Source: Dendrolimus kikuchii (lineage: Eukaryota > Arthropoda > Insecta > Lepidoptera > Lasiocampidae). Taken from it: 64,000 bases of DNA. The translations under genes were made by a program, and so were the position numbers. Shown one piece after another: positions 20,784 through 35,700 of the stretch. The stretch is from the NCBI GenBank assembly GCA_019925095.2, contig CM034398.1:8075001-8139000 (forward strand), read 5' to 3'. Below the pieces are notes generated by a model that saw nothing but the letters and a program-made list of their open reading frames with translations, was not told the DNA's origin and made no database searches. Each line of letters begins with the position of its first letter. Position 1 is the first letter of the stretch.

Positions 20784-21385
20784 TTATTTACATGATTCAT
20801 CAGTTTCATTGTTCAACTCTTTTAATTCTACACTGTCAGCTACTACAATTTCTTTTGCATTCTCATTCTCTCCAACATCTTTGTTTAAACTTTCTTCACC
20901 CTCGTCATAAATATTTCCTTGTAACTCTATCTGAATTTGTCTAAGACTCTTTCCTTTTGTCTCTGGCGCAACAAAGTAAGAAAATACACTTCCAATTAAT
21001 GCTGAAACAGCAAAGTACAGGAAGACTCCGTGTAGACCAGCAAGATTTTTGACTTCCTGATATCCTTTAACTGCTACGAAATTCATACATCCGCCAAAGA
21101 TATTGTATGAGGTCATGGCAATTGATTTCACGTTGATAGGAAATATTTCTGCAGGGATGACGAAGATTAAGGAATCAAAGCCTAATGTCGACAGAACAGT
21201 GCCCAAGATTATACCTATAAAAGTAATGTGTCTGTAGGGACTGGAAGATTCATTTTCAATGCCAACAACTTCTTGATAATAGAAATAAACGCCAACAGTG
21301 GCTAAACATAAACTAGTTCCGAAGTAGGAAAGGATAAGAAGTGGCCGACGACCTATCTTGTCCACAAATAGTGTTGCAAAAATAC
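20784..21385 (-). CDS. Gene A exon 8 (C-terminal, with stop)
   Basis: Acceptor TTTCTTTTTCAG before GTATTTTTGC; phase 1. Encodes GIFATLFVDKIGRRPLL through PETKGK and an acidic cytoplasmic tail ending ETDESCK. 602 bp, covering TM8-12. Confidence 0.92.
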
Positions 21386-24300
21386 CTGAAAAAGAAACAA
21401 TAAATGGTATAATACTTATGATCTTATATTTATTTTAATTTTGATCTCTGATTTAATGATCCAGCTAGTTCACTAGAACTCAGCCTTGGGTATTTTCCCG
21501 ACTGGGTTTTTTTACATAAAATCTCTATTATTTAGTTTTGTCAGCGTAATAAGGCCAAGAGATATTTCGTTAATCATAATCTAAACATATTTTTTGTTTG
21601 TGAATAAAAATGTAAGTACGCTTTGTCTTTCTACATGTTCATTCTTCATAGCTTCCCAAACGAGCCGATAACCTTAAAATCTAATCGGAAATTATATAAA
21701 TGGAAACTGTGGTGTTCTAATCTTAAAATGCGAGTAAGGTGTACTAATATCAAGAATATAAACAAAAAACTAAAAAGTATTCATGAAATAGATACATTAG
21801 ATAGTACTCATTACTTACCAACAACAAATCTTATAGCTCCGAAAATAATAAGTGCAGTTGACACCTCCATCTTAGTGTTACTTTCTTGAATAATACGCCC
21901 TAAGTATTGTTGAATTGGAATAGATCCTGACATAACTTGTGTGAGTTTTATGCCTGAAATTATAAATAAATGTTAAAAATCAAAGAGTCAACTTGAATCG
22001 AAAGTTTAGTGTGATATAAAATTAATATCTCACCCACAGCTACAATGATAGCACGTCTATACTGTTTACCAGTGAACAATTCTTTAGCTGTACCAGAACG
22101 GCGCATCTCTTTACTGACATCAGACTGCATTACGGAGAGTTGATCTTCCAACACCTGTAGAATAGTGACTTATAAATAATATTTATAAATTCACAAAAAT
22201 TATTTTAACATTAATTAACACTGAATCGTCAACAATATATGGCCTGATGCGTATTATTTAATAATATGAGTAGGTGAAATCACAAGAAAAGAAATATACG
22301 CAAACGAACACAAGTGACTCCTAAAACATAGTAAATAACACATATTAGTTAGCGGATTTTAGTCATCTGGGTATTGAAATACGAATTCTACGTTACAGCA
22401 GTTATAGTGAACCCGGTTGGCCAACATATAAATCACGTCGCCACAGGATACAAATGTGTACAAATGTAAAGATAGACCAAAAGAGAGATGGATGAATTGT
22501 GCTAAAGATGATATAATGATTTGTGGTGTGACAGAATTCAGGAGTGTGGAAGGAAAAAACATATTGTACAGACCCTAAATAATTGGGATAAAGTGAAAGA
22601 AAAGAGAGACATGCCAAAAAGTTCACTCTAGTTTTGCTTTCAATGAAGCCTTGGAAGATGAATATTTCTTTGTTTTATACTTTCTTAATAAACCTCCATA
22701 TTATCTTATCGGTTTGGTTACGAATTTAGGAAATATGACTGAGAAAATACCATGATGTGCTCTTATCGAATTACAATACTACTACGTCTTATACCAACGT
22801 GTCTTATGAATTTACTAAAATCAAAGTTTCTATTGCAGTAAACTTCTTCCATTGTCTTAACTATCTACGACAAAAATTCGATACTGCTCACCTTTTCATC
22901 CTTATAGCCACGTAATATTTGCAAATCTTTTCTTGCAGACTCTACTTTTCCCTCTTTCAAGAAATAATACGGTGTCTCTGGTATCCACCAACAAGCCACA
23001 AAATAAATTATTGGAAGAGCCAGTAACATGAAATTTAACGTCTGGTAAGCTACAAATGGACCAATAGACATCACTAGGAAACTTCCGAAATTAAACATTA
23101 ATCTACTGCCAACTGATAAAGCTCCTCTTATGTCTTTGTCAGCTATTTCCACTAAATATATTGATGAAACCTGAAAATATATTGTTAATATTAATTTACG
23201 TATAGGCATTGATGGGACGCAAATTTTAAAGGCACAACATTTAAGGACACTTAAAATTCAAAATTTTCTTTTCTCAACAAGGTAGGCAACGCATTTGCTC
23301 CCTTAGTGTTGCAGATGTCCATGGGCGACGGAAGCTACTTGCCATCAAGTAGACCCTTTTGCCAGTTTGCTTAAAGCAAACATAAAAAACAAATTAATTA
23401 GTTTCATACTGAATGTTTAAAAGAGAGGACATCTGGACACGGCAATTACATAAGGGTTTCGTTTCTGCTAAAATGTATAAGTAACCTTAAATGGGGCGGC
23501 ATTTCAAAAAGAGCCTTAGAGTGGCAGCCAGCCTGAAACCCCCACTGCCAACATATTGCAAAAGAATCTTGCTCGAGTTATTCTTGCCTCATTTTCGGCT
23601 TGTTGTTTGAAGTTTTTAAAGCTATACTAGGATATGCCCGCGACTTCGCCCACGCTTTACTTGAAATTCCCGCGAGGTTTCCGAGACACAAAGTTGCGCA
23701 GCATTAAAAAAAAGAATGTAAGCTATCGTTTTAGTGAATAATATCACACTTTTTATTACATTAAATTTGCTATCAATGAGTGAAAATCTCGCATTGGAAT
23801 TCGATTTTTTTTTAACCTGTCCATTTTAAACCATTCCCAGAAAAATTTCCGCGGGATTCCCGGATAAAAAGGAGCGCAGATTTAAAGTCTAAGAATTAGC
23901 TGTCGATCAGCGAAAACGCATCGAAATCCTAAAAAACCGTCCTAGTAGTTTTTACGTGAATCCCGAACAGACGAAAAATCTAACAAAAATTGCATTGTGT
24001 TCTCCATCGTTTATATAGTGTATTCCAGTTGGGTTTTTTTCAAATAGCTTTTAATGTACAGACACGGCATGTTTAGAATTTTATAATATTATTATTATAC
24101 CCGGGGCCTACTCCTACGTGTATATACATAAGGCTTAGACGAATCGAAATTGTGGTACTTGCTTAATATTTAGAAAAGTATTTAGAACCTTTCATTCCAA
24201 TATCGAATTCTGGGTGCAGTTTTTATAACCTGCGTGTATTGTGCCAATTACCACTGCTTACGCTGACGGACAGTATCGTGAGTAAATCTCAAGTCGATGT

Positions 24301-27300
24301 TATCAATGTGCAAAACCCGTCATCGTCCTTGTACTAGTTCCCCTACAATAGAGGATTAGCCTCAGCCCAACAGTGGGATTAAAGACTTAAAGGAACATTG
24401 ATGTTTATTAATCAATTATCCTATAAAATGTTATCTAGTTTCATTTTTACAGATATATAGCAACACTTACTGTAACAAAAAGTCCTGTGCCGCAACCCCA
24501 TAGGAATCTCGTGATGTAAAGCATCCAAGCTTTGGTAGCACACAATACTAGAATCTGAAGAAAAAAAGTGTCCAATTACCAAAAATAACTGAGTGTAAAC
24601 TCGGAAATACTGTCTGCTAGGCTATAGTAATTAAAAAAAAACTAAAAAGACACTCAAACTAAAAAATAGAAAATGTTTCACTATGAAGAGATTATTCTTC
24701 AGTGTTTTTTTTATATTTTTTATTTATTTAAAGGAACAACAAACAGCTAACATACTTATAAATAAAAAAAGTTACAATAAGATCAGTAAATAAAATTCAA
24801 GTCAACAACATTGTCCCCAGAAAATCATTTGTAAGATTATAAAAAAATACAACAGGTACAAACATATTTACAATAAGTAAAAAGAAGGATAGGATATAAA
24901 AAATCATAGAACATATTAAAGGAGAAAGACAAATGTAAGGTTGTTTCTAATGACATGAGATGTAAAGTTAAAAAATAAGTGTTATTGTGAATTCTTTCAT
25001 TCATTGTGGGTTCATAAATAACTTTTTCTAAAAGTAGAGTTATTATGAACATACAATGTTTCTAAACTGCTGGAAATTATGTTGTTACATACCGAAATTC
25101 ATACAAATTAAGCTATTAAAAAAAGAAAGACTGAGGTGGAGTTGACACTGAAAATCAATGATATACTGGATGAGATTGTAGAAAATATGTAAAAGTAATA
25201 GATTTTTATTTACGGTCTTCAAAACTGAACTCGCCTATTATATTATTTTAATGGACTCTGTGATCTGAACAAAAGTTAAAGTTATAACGTCACAACTTGC
25301 TCGTATAAAATCTAGGAGCTGCCTTGACTCTCACCTATATATTAATGTACTGTGTGCACTTGCCCTACCTATCATTCATACTTATATGCATGTGTTAGAA
25401 AATAATATTTATTTTTTAAATTAAACTGAGAGTGTTTAATGTAAATTTAGTAAAATGCATGTCACAAGCGAAGCGAAATTGGTACTAAACCAAAATAAGT
25501 GAAAGTTAATGTTGATTGGGCCATTCTTAGTGGACTGTAGTTCTTGGCGGGAACTGAAATGGGACGTTATGCTGTGCAGTTTTCTTTTGTAAAAATATAT
25601 AAAATTACCTTAAAATAAACAGTAGTTGTAGTATATTGATAGTTTTGAGTAGTAATTGTGTTTTAGTTGATATGTAAACTGTATAGTCAAATGAGCTCTT
25701 TCAAGTTTTCACAAGAACTCCTTCGAATGGTGTCAGTTGAAAATATACAATTAAGTTGAGCAATACGAAGGCTTATACATCAGAATTGGCTGTATGGACT
25801 AAGATATCCTTGGCTGCAATTGTTTGTGGCCTACTATTGGCTATAGGGCCATTAGCAGGCTGCTACTCTTTCTTTGATTTCGGTTGACACGATTGGTTTA
25901 TTCAAATAAAGCGTCAAATTCAATCCCACAAAAACACAGGTCTGTGTATTCACTGCCAAGAAAACTCCATTCGTATATGCGCTTCAGGTCCAAGGAAAAC
26001 CCTTTACCACCTGCAAGAGTATTGGGATCCTTGGTGTCGACATTGCAGACGATATACAGTTTAGGGGCCACCTTGAAGGCTAAGTAAAACTTGCCTCCAA
26101 GAAGCTGGGAGTGCTAAACCAGTCCAAGCAGTATTTCACTTCGCGGCAACGCCTTCTGCTTTCAAAGCCCAGGTGGAGGCTGCATATGGAGTACTGCTCA
26201 CACTTGTGGGCTGGGGCACCCGCCTACCTGCTAAATCCCTTGGACAGTATTCAACGTCGAGCTGTTCGCATTGTCAACGTTCTCATACTCACAGACGGTT
26301 TAGATACGCTTGGCCATCGAAAAGACTTCGCGCCTCTCTGCGCATTCTACCGACTGTACAATGGGGAATGTTCCGAGAAACTGTTGAGAACGGCGCCTTC
26401 GTCTTCCTTTTACCACCGCACCGCACGCCATCGGCTGGGCGTTCATTCCCTCTTCCTAGATCCGCTTCGCTCTTGTACGCACCGGTTCTGTAGAATGTTT
26501 TTCTTGCGTACCGTGGAAATTAGAATGACGTCTCAGCCGTGGTTTTCCCACAGCACTACAATATGGGTTTTTTTTACACCCTTTTAATTTAATAACATTT
26601 CTTCAAGGCCGGCAGCGCGATAGTGCCATCTCTGGTTTTAAAAACGTCCATATTAGGCGACGGTAACCACTTCCCATCAGGTGGTCCGTCTGCCTGTCTG
26701 CTGTACTCTGTGTAATTATAATAGATTGGAACCAGTAACAAACCTTATAAACTGGTTTCTACAAGACTGTAATCTGTATTTTATATTTATGATAATACGT
26801 GGTGGTATATTGAAAAATGAGATTATAAAATTCAATTGATGCCATTTGTTTTCTTTATTGCCTTTTTATACTATGTTTAATTATTAATAAATTCATCAAT
26901 TCAGTTATTAATTTCCATAGTAGCTTAGGATAATATTATGGAAGTAAAGAGTTTAATTCTTATTATTTGGCTACCGTCATAGTTAGTATCATTTTAATTA
27001 TTCCTTTTATGCGAAAATCTTATGTATAGTACATAATATATATACATATGGAGAAATAATTATCAAATTAAATTTATTAGATATTTTATTTGCCTATCTT
27101 TAGTTTAGGCTACATTCCATTAGTGGCTCACAACGACGACGTTCACGATCGCGATTTTTCTACTTGCTTGCGGGCGCTACAATCTTAAACTCTAGTGTAA
27201 CGGTTATTCGACTCACCTCTTGACATGTGTCGTTGTGAGCGTTGCATGATCGAAAATTATGACATCAATTGTGACGTTTTCGCCATGACCATAATGACCG

Positions 27301-29732
27301 CGGTCGCCAGGTGGGACGGCTGACGGAGCATTTTGGGCGTTGTGAGCTACTAAAGGAACGCACTATTAGTGTTTTTTTTTCAGGCGGGGGAAATGCTATT
27401 TACGCACAATACCGGGTCCTTTGCAAAAGATTAGACCATAGTTGATCATGGAGGCCTTCCCACAAGGGGCAATCCAAATACTGTTTGGATCAACCGGCTT
27501 GTGTGGAGACTCGAGCCCAAATGGCTAATACCCACTAAAACCACCCTCCTCCGACGGCCCCGCGCTTATGGCAGGAAAGGCATGAGACTTAGAACGTAGT
27601 TACGCCCACGCCGATCCTAGCGCAATAAGTGCCTGAGAAAGCCCCTGGAAGAGCTAACTCACTTCGATGACAGGGGTGAAGACTCCTCTGCTCCCTTGAT
27701 GCATGAGGACCCCTGAAGTGGAGAGGTAGGCGACGCCAAGTGGACACTCTACTATTACACTCGCCGCGCTCACGGCCAGGCAAACGGCCGAGTTCGCATC
27801 GATCATTATTTCCTTATCTATAACCGTGTGTGTCGCTGTGCTTTCATGTGCGGCACGCACGGTTGGGGCCCTAGGCGCCATGGGGATCGGAGGTGGCCCC
27901 ATTACGCCGCACCTATCTTCGTGCGCAGCGATGGTGAGGTCTACCATCGCCGTCGCATCGCCTACCGACTGAGGCGCTCCGGCAGCTGTGAAAACAGCTA
28001 AATCCGGGCACCCGGGACGCGGTCCGGCAGCTGACCTGCTGCGACGGACCGAGGATGAAGACTTTTTCTTCACCCGCGTCTCCCCGATCTCCGGCATCAT
28101 CCAGCCCCCCTTGGCGTTCGAGTGATCCTGCTTGCGGGGACCACTCGACCCCCTGGGGGCCTTCTGGGGTCCTGGGCCATCCATCGCTGGAGCCCCTTAC
28201 CTAAGCGGAGACCAGTTGACGCGCGGCAAAGTACCTAGCGACTCAAAACCGTTAAAAGTGCCTACGTGCGCCGGGAGGCGCGCGCCAACGAACAACGCGA
28301 AAAGAGTTAAGAGACTCACCCAGTCGAAAAACTGCTTTCCGCACCGACTTCGATCGAATAAACACTAAAACACTATCACGGGCACAAACTAGTAGCAATT
28401 TATCGCTTTTCTGGACGGCAAAACGCGGAAAATTGCTAAAAAAAACCGGAGGAGCTGCATTCGTGCCGCTTCACACGGATGCTCGGGCGAGACTCGCGCT
28501 ATTAGTGTTTTTTTTTTAAGGCGGGGGAAATGCTATTTACGCACAATACTGGGTCCTTTGCAAGGGATTAGACCATAGTTGACCATGAGGGCTTTCCCCT
28601 TTGACAAGGGGCAATCCGAACACTAATCAAGCCAGCTTGTGTGGAGACTCAGAGAAGTTGCACGGGCAACACCCACTACCCACTAAAACCACCCTCCTCC
28701 CATGTGCCCCGCGCTTTTTATGAAGGAAAGGCCGAGACTTAGAACGTAGTTACGCCCAGTCCGATCCAGACGCGCTATTAGTGTTACATTCACGTCATAC
28801 AACGATGTCAAGTGTCAATGAGTAATGTTGTCTTCCGTGACCACGGCTACTAAAAAGTGGCCGAAACGTTGGAATGAATATCAAATAAAATACCGCGCTT
28901 AAAACTGTTATACGTAGCTTTATCATTTAATTTTTTAAATTTAAAATAATTAGACGGGGAATTTTGTGAAACGAAAACAACGAAATTTCTGGGACTACAC
29001 ATCGATAGTAATGTGAAGATAGCAGACACATATCGACCATATACACAACAAAATAATACAGTTCTCATAATATGCACTACGCATTCTTTGTAAAGTCGCA
29101 GATCAAAAATCTGCTATCGTGCCGTATCATGCATACGAAGTGTCTATACTAAAATATGGTATAATCTTTTGGGGAAATGCAACTAATATAGAACGCTTAT
29201 TTATAGCTCAAAAAGCTGTATACGCTCTATTTGCGGATTAAAAACACGAAATAGCTGTAGAGTATACTTCAAAGGTCTTAAACTACTCACTCTATCTTGT
29301 CTATATATTTATGAAGTAGCACCCATGTAAGAAGATATCCTGAGCAATATGAGAGCATTGTAAGAACGCGTCGATATGACCTATTAAAATTTAATAAAAG
29401 GTGCACAACAACTTTATTTGCAAATAGCATATTTATAATATCCATAAAAATATATAATAAATTGCCATTTGACATAAACATGTCGCGAATTTAACACATA
29501 TTTAGTTATTTACATACTTAACGGACAGGATATTCTATGCAGGAATTTTTGGCCAATAATAATAGATAATTCAATTATTAAAATATTATACTTAACAAAA
29601 GTTATTAATATTAAAGATATATCAATATATCCGCGTTTTGTTTACCTAGTATGTAAGGACTGCATTGTTGTGCATTTTTGTAATTCTTGTTTTGGTGAAC
29701 AATAGTGTTATCTATATATCTATCTATCAATA

Positions 29733-29799
<67 letters not shown>

Positions 29800-32700
29800 C
29801 AGATGCTGTTCGTTAGTCTCGCTAAAACTCGAGAACGGCTAGACTGATTCGGCTAATTTCGGTTTTGAATTATTTGTGGAAGTCCAGGAAAGGTTTAAAA
29901 GGTTAGTAAATATGAACAAAATGCTTGGAATATATTAAAAACAACAATTTCGCTTTCCTTTAGAAACTGTTCCTACCTGTCAATCATTTGATGTTCGTCC
30001 CGTCGTTTAGTAATCAGTTAAATTTAAAAGTCGTTCAGAAACCAAATTAAATTTAAAAGTGGTGTTTTTTTCCATATTTTTGGTTTTAAATGTCAAACAT
30101 TTGATATTCGTTCGGGTTAAGTTTTGACCACATTTTTTACTATAATAAAGTTGAAACATTCTGCAATTGTCATTCAGCTTTTTTATTTATTGATTCTGAG
30201 GCGGTACGAAGTTTGCCGGGTCAGCTAGTATTAATATAAAATATGTAAGACAACAATAACGACATGCGAATATTAATTTGAAATTTGACATTCTGACATT
30301 AAAATTATAAAATATGATAATATTATATACTTATATTTAAATTAGTTTTAATATGTGTGAAGGTGGTCTGGAAGATATCCCCGGCGGCGACAAGACTCCT
30401 ATTCTATAACATGTTTTTAATAATTTTAACAATTCTTGTTTAAAAATTTTAGACAATATTTTACATATGATATTATATACATACATACATAACTTCACGC
30501 CAGTTCCCTTGCGGGGTAGGCACGAACAACAGAGCGCCATTTAGGCCCATTCTTACACACCTCACTTGCTTCTTTGACATTCATAACTCTTGTTATGCAC
30601 ACTCGTCTGTTCTTAAGGCTCCTGACATCACCCTCCGCTAGTACACGATCAATTTGATCATGGAAGGTGTGTCGTGGCCTTCCACGATATTATATAAAAC
30701 AATATATTTACATGTTATAAAAATACTATTATATAGGTAATTAAAAAATAAACTAAATTATAAATAAATTAAACTACACAATAAATTAAACTAAAAATAA
30801 ACTATATATAATATACAAACTAAAATTAAAGTATAAAGTCTAGTTCTAGACCTATTCTATATATATGATTTGATTTGAATTTATTTCATCCGTATAGTCA
30901 ATAAAGAACATTCATTCATTCAATATTTTTTGCGAATAATAAACAAATCTGTGTAATACATCAAACAATTAGAGTGAGCATTTATACATAATACATATAT
31001 AGGGGTTCTTGTAATACTCTCCATGTGTTATATTATACAGAATGAAAAATACCTCTACCCTTCATAAAAGGAACAGCCACAGTATAGATGTAATAAAAAA
31101 ATGGCACATATTTTACGATAATTTCGGACATTAGGGATTATATATGTAATTTATACAATAAAATGTTGTTTTCGACAAATTCCGATTTGAGAAACATTTT
31201 AATCGTCGTGTTATCAGGTTTTAATTGCCAAATTATCTACCAATTTTACCTTTATCTATACATAGAATCTAGATGTTCATTTAGCATACAGCATACTATA
31301 TAAAGCTGAAGAGTTTGTTTGTTTCTTTGCTTGAACGCGCTAATCTCAGGAACTAATGGTCTAATTCGAAAAAATCTTTTTTTTTTAAATTCAGTGTTAG
31401 ATAGCCCATTTACCGAGGAAGGCTATAAGCTATATATATATCATCACGCTAAGGCCAATAGGAGCAGAGCACCAATGAAGAATGTTTCAAAATCGGGGGT
31501 TTTTCTTCCTTTTGAGAGGTTCCGCTGCGTGCGCTGCAAAAACGGTTTCGCAAAAATCATGTGCGACAGAATTGTTCCCTTTTAAAAGCTCTAAAAAAAG
31601 TCCGCGACAGCATGTCTATCTTATAAGGCTCACTATAACCTTTTTTATGCTAACCAAATTTGTTCTAAAATAATGCATTATTTTCGAAGGTGTTTTTATA
31701 AACAGGATATTAATCTTTATCCAAATAAACATTATTCATTACAAGTATTTAATTTAAAACAAAATTGCCATTTACATCATTCGATTTCAATGAATATCTT
31801 AAGAGATATCGCTGTTAAACTAACATCGCAGCAAAATAATGATTAAGTACTGCGCGCGCATATATGATGTGCAAGGCCGGCGGACAGTCATGAGGGGGAA
31901 GGGCGGTGGCCCCAGTTAACTCTGCGAGATACTATGCCGCGCGGTTTAGACCCGTGGTCGGTTCCTTACAGAACGGTTTTAACGTACGTATTGTTTAAAA
32001 ATATTTACACCTTCACGTAAACACCAAGTCGCGGGTTAAAGTTGGCGTTAGGCCAAAGTAACTATTGCTCACGGGCGAAGTCGCGAGCAGAAGCTAGTCT
32101 TTCTAATAAATATACAAAAATTTAATGTTGTCACTTTGATTTGAAAACCTATAAAAAGTTTATCTACAATTTGACTCATTAATACTCTAACTATGTGAAA
32201 CGTGCCGGGGCTTGTTATTGGAGTCTAAAATTATTATTATAATAATCGGCAGGCAAACGCACATATCATGTATCCTCAAGCTAAGCAAGTTACGCTTCTG
32301 TGATGGGTAATATACAATGGACAAATTAAATCTCTTTTGCCAACATCAAATCATACATCATCAGTCTCTTAACTGCACCACCGCGAGTATTAAAAATCCA
32401 TTAATCCCTGCCAAGGGTTGCCTGGAAGAGATCGCTTTTTAGCGATAAGGCCGCCCATTGTACTATCTCTTGTATTTTTCTATTTCTGTTTATCTATGTT
32501 TTGGTGTACAATATAGTCTTGTCTATCTATCTTAAATACTAATAAATCGTAATATTTTCTTAAGTTTTCGCCACTTGTATACGTAATAAGTTGGCGGTAG
32601 GCTAAATAATACTTTAACAATACTCGTTGACACTTGACATCTTTCTCTCCGTGATCACGGCCACTGAAAAGTGGCCGAAACGTGGGAATAACCAAAATGA

Positions 32701-35700
32701 AATAAATTACCGCGCTTAAAACCGTTAAAACGTATTACTTAATATCGTGTTATGAAATAGGTTATAAATAGACATTATTACAATACGTAAATTGTCCTTA
32801 ATTTTTGTTTGCATACATACATACATACATAACTTCACGCCAGTTCCCTTGCGGGGTAGGCACGAACAACAGAGCGCCATTTAGGCCCATTCTTACACAC
32901 CTCACTTGCTTCTTTGACATTCATAACTCTTGTCATGCACATTCGTTTGTTCTTAAGGCTTCTGACATCACCCTCCGCTAGTACACGATCAATTTGATCA
33001 TGGAAGGTGTGTCGTGGCCTTCCACGACTTCTGCATCCATCCACTTTTGCATTGTATATCTGTTTAGTCATTCTTTCATCATGCATTCTTTCCACATGCC
33101 CGAACCACCGGAGCATTCCTTTCCTTACCTTCACCCCGACACTCTCTTTCAGACCAACTCTCTTTCTTACTTCGGTATTACGAACGCGCCGATTTTTGTT
33201 TGAATTAAATAAATAAATAATCGGCAGACAAACACACATATTGTATATCCCCAAATTAAGCAAGTAACGCTTGTGTTATGGGTAATATAAAACGGACTAC
33301 TCTGGGGCTAATCCCAAACACACAGACCACAGTAAATTAACAGTAAATAACGGAGAAAATTCGTTTCCGAAATTTACCATACCAGACATTGAACCCGGAG
33401 CCTGTGTTGCAGTGAGATAGGCCGGCAAAGGCTTAGCCCGCTCAACCACAGAGGCCGTCTAGTGCGATAATTAATAGCCAATTCTTAATAGTAATTATCG
33501 CGATTTTAGGTGTTTTTGACTGATTGTAACCCTGTGCACTGAGTTATCGTAAACAGGGTATAGATAAAATCTCACCACCTCCGTTGGCTCAGTCACATGG
33601 AACGAATGAAGGAGGATCGAAACGTGAAGAGGTCCTATTTGGGACGATCGGATGGACGACGTCCGGTCGGTCGCTCAAAGTACCGGTAGAGGAACAGAGT
33701 GGAGGCTGACTTGTGAGACCTTCAAGCCCATAACTGCCAAGAAACCGCACAGTACAGAAAAAGGTGGCATGTTCTCGTTTTTGAGACCAAGACACATTTT
33801 GGGTCGCTAATCCAACAGATAACTGTTGTTGTTGTAAAAATCAGAGTATAAACTCTGATTTTTAATTACTTGGACTAAAATGACAGCAGTGATTGTTTTT
33901 TTTTTTTATTCATAAATGAGTTGTGTGAGCTGAATCAACAACTCACCACCGTGAGTTACCCCAGGCTGGCAACATAAAAATGGTCGATCGCAATTGTCAT
34001 TCTAGACCAGTTACTTAAAAATCATAGTGCAGTTAGTTAGTTATTCTCTTTTTAAAGTTTTCTGCAGTCATTCTGTTTTTTCTTACAGATTTCAAGAAGA
34101 ACATAACCTACCTTGACAGCCGGATAAAAACAGTCATTTTTCAATTCATCTATATATACGTATTTTTTCAGTTTGTCTCAATACAGTATTTATATTTTAT
34201 ATATATACCATGTTTTTCAATAATAGAAATATGCCAGCATCTTGGAGTAGATTGGGTGATTTGATATTATTATTGTTTGATTGAATTTTAACGAAATTCA
34301 TTTCAAGTATTTATAATACTAGTGCGGTAAAGCGGTTTTCATAAACGAATAGAAGAGTGTAAGCCCGAGACAAAGTCGAGGACTTACCATAGTCAGAAGT
34401 TTGTCTAAACCAACAACCGCACGTGTGTCATACAACGTTTTTCACCACATTTGCGAGTAAACAGTACAACAGGTAACGAAGCAAACATAAACATACATAA
34501 AACTTATATATATATAAAAAACATAAATGTATCAGTCGGAAAGCCGCAACAATCCTTGACGTTTTTAATATTAAAATGGCGCACATTTACATATCATGGC
34601 ATCACGAGCGCGTGGTAAAAATTAAATTAATCGTTCGTCTCATTTTCTCTGTAGTATTAAAGTGAGACAAATGTATTGACCAAAAGCATTTCCAAGGAGG
34701 TTAGATTATTCAGCTTATCTATTCTCGTAATGTGAAACTCCTTAGTGCAATTATTTTTTTCACCTAACTACCTATTTTATCGCACGGTTCATTGTGTGGT
34801 GCGTAATTTTTAACTTTAAATGTATAGTCTTCGTATATGCATTTTTTAAGCAAATTTTATTGAATTTTTTTGTTGAAAATGCTTTTTTTAAATAGTGATG
34901 GTCACCGTAATGATAATCGTCATCAGTAGCCAAAAGCAATCTACAACTATTGATCATTTCTAATCAATCTTGTGCTTACACTTTTTAAATAAGTTGCACA
35001 GCAAATCATCACCCTTCAAGTAGGCATATATAGAAGAATACATGAAGAATGATATTTGAAAAATACAGAAGTATAGAATTTGGGGTTCGTCGTGGGACAA
35101 AAAACTCAACTTCTTAAATTTAAAATTATGTCTGCCATCTTACTGTTCCAAGGGTTATTGGCAATGCGGTGGCCAGTATTGAGAGTCGCCTTCCCAAGCT
35201 GTCGGCCAAGAACCGCGACGCTAAACTTCCTGCCATGTATCCTGGTGAGGACATCGACGCCATCCATGATACTTCTTCCTGTGATTATGTAATTCTTTTG
35301 TTAAAATTCATTTTGTTTGTTTGTTTATTATTTGTTACCTGATATAAATATTAAAGTTTATATATATAAAATAATATCAGCCCACAAATGTCCCACTGCT
35401 GGGCTCGGGCCTCCCTTATAGGGGGAATGGATAGTTATCTTGATGTGCAGGTTGCATCACGATATTTTCCTTCGCCGTTGTTAGCACGTGGTAATTGTAA
35501 CAATATGCACATTAGACCATAAAACTGACTAAGTGGTGCATGCATTCCGGCCAGGATCGAACCTGCGCCCTTTGAGTTTCATACACGTGCGCTACCACGA
35601 CTTTCTTAAGGTTCACTTTATTAAAGTTTAAAATCTAGAATATTGAAAACAAGTTCATCAAATTAAAATAACACGTGTATCTTCTTATATATATATTTAT

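Noticed and set aside
29665..29847. 60-residue frame with Ile-Tyr repeats
   Set aside because: Translation of a (TA)n microsatellite.
35080..35292. 70-residue plus-strand frame
   Set aside because: Antisense to gene A exon 3, whose splice sites and conserved GRR motif are clear.
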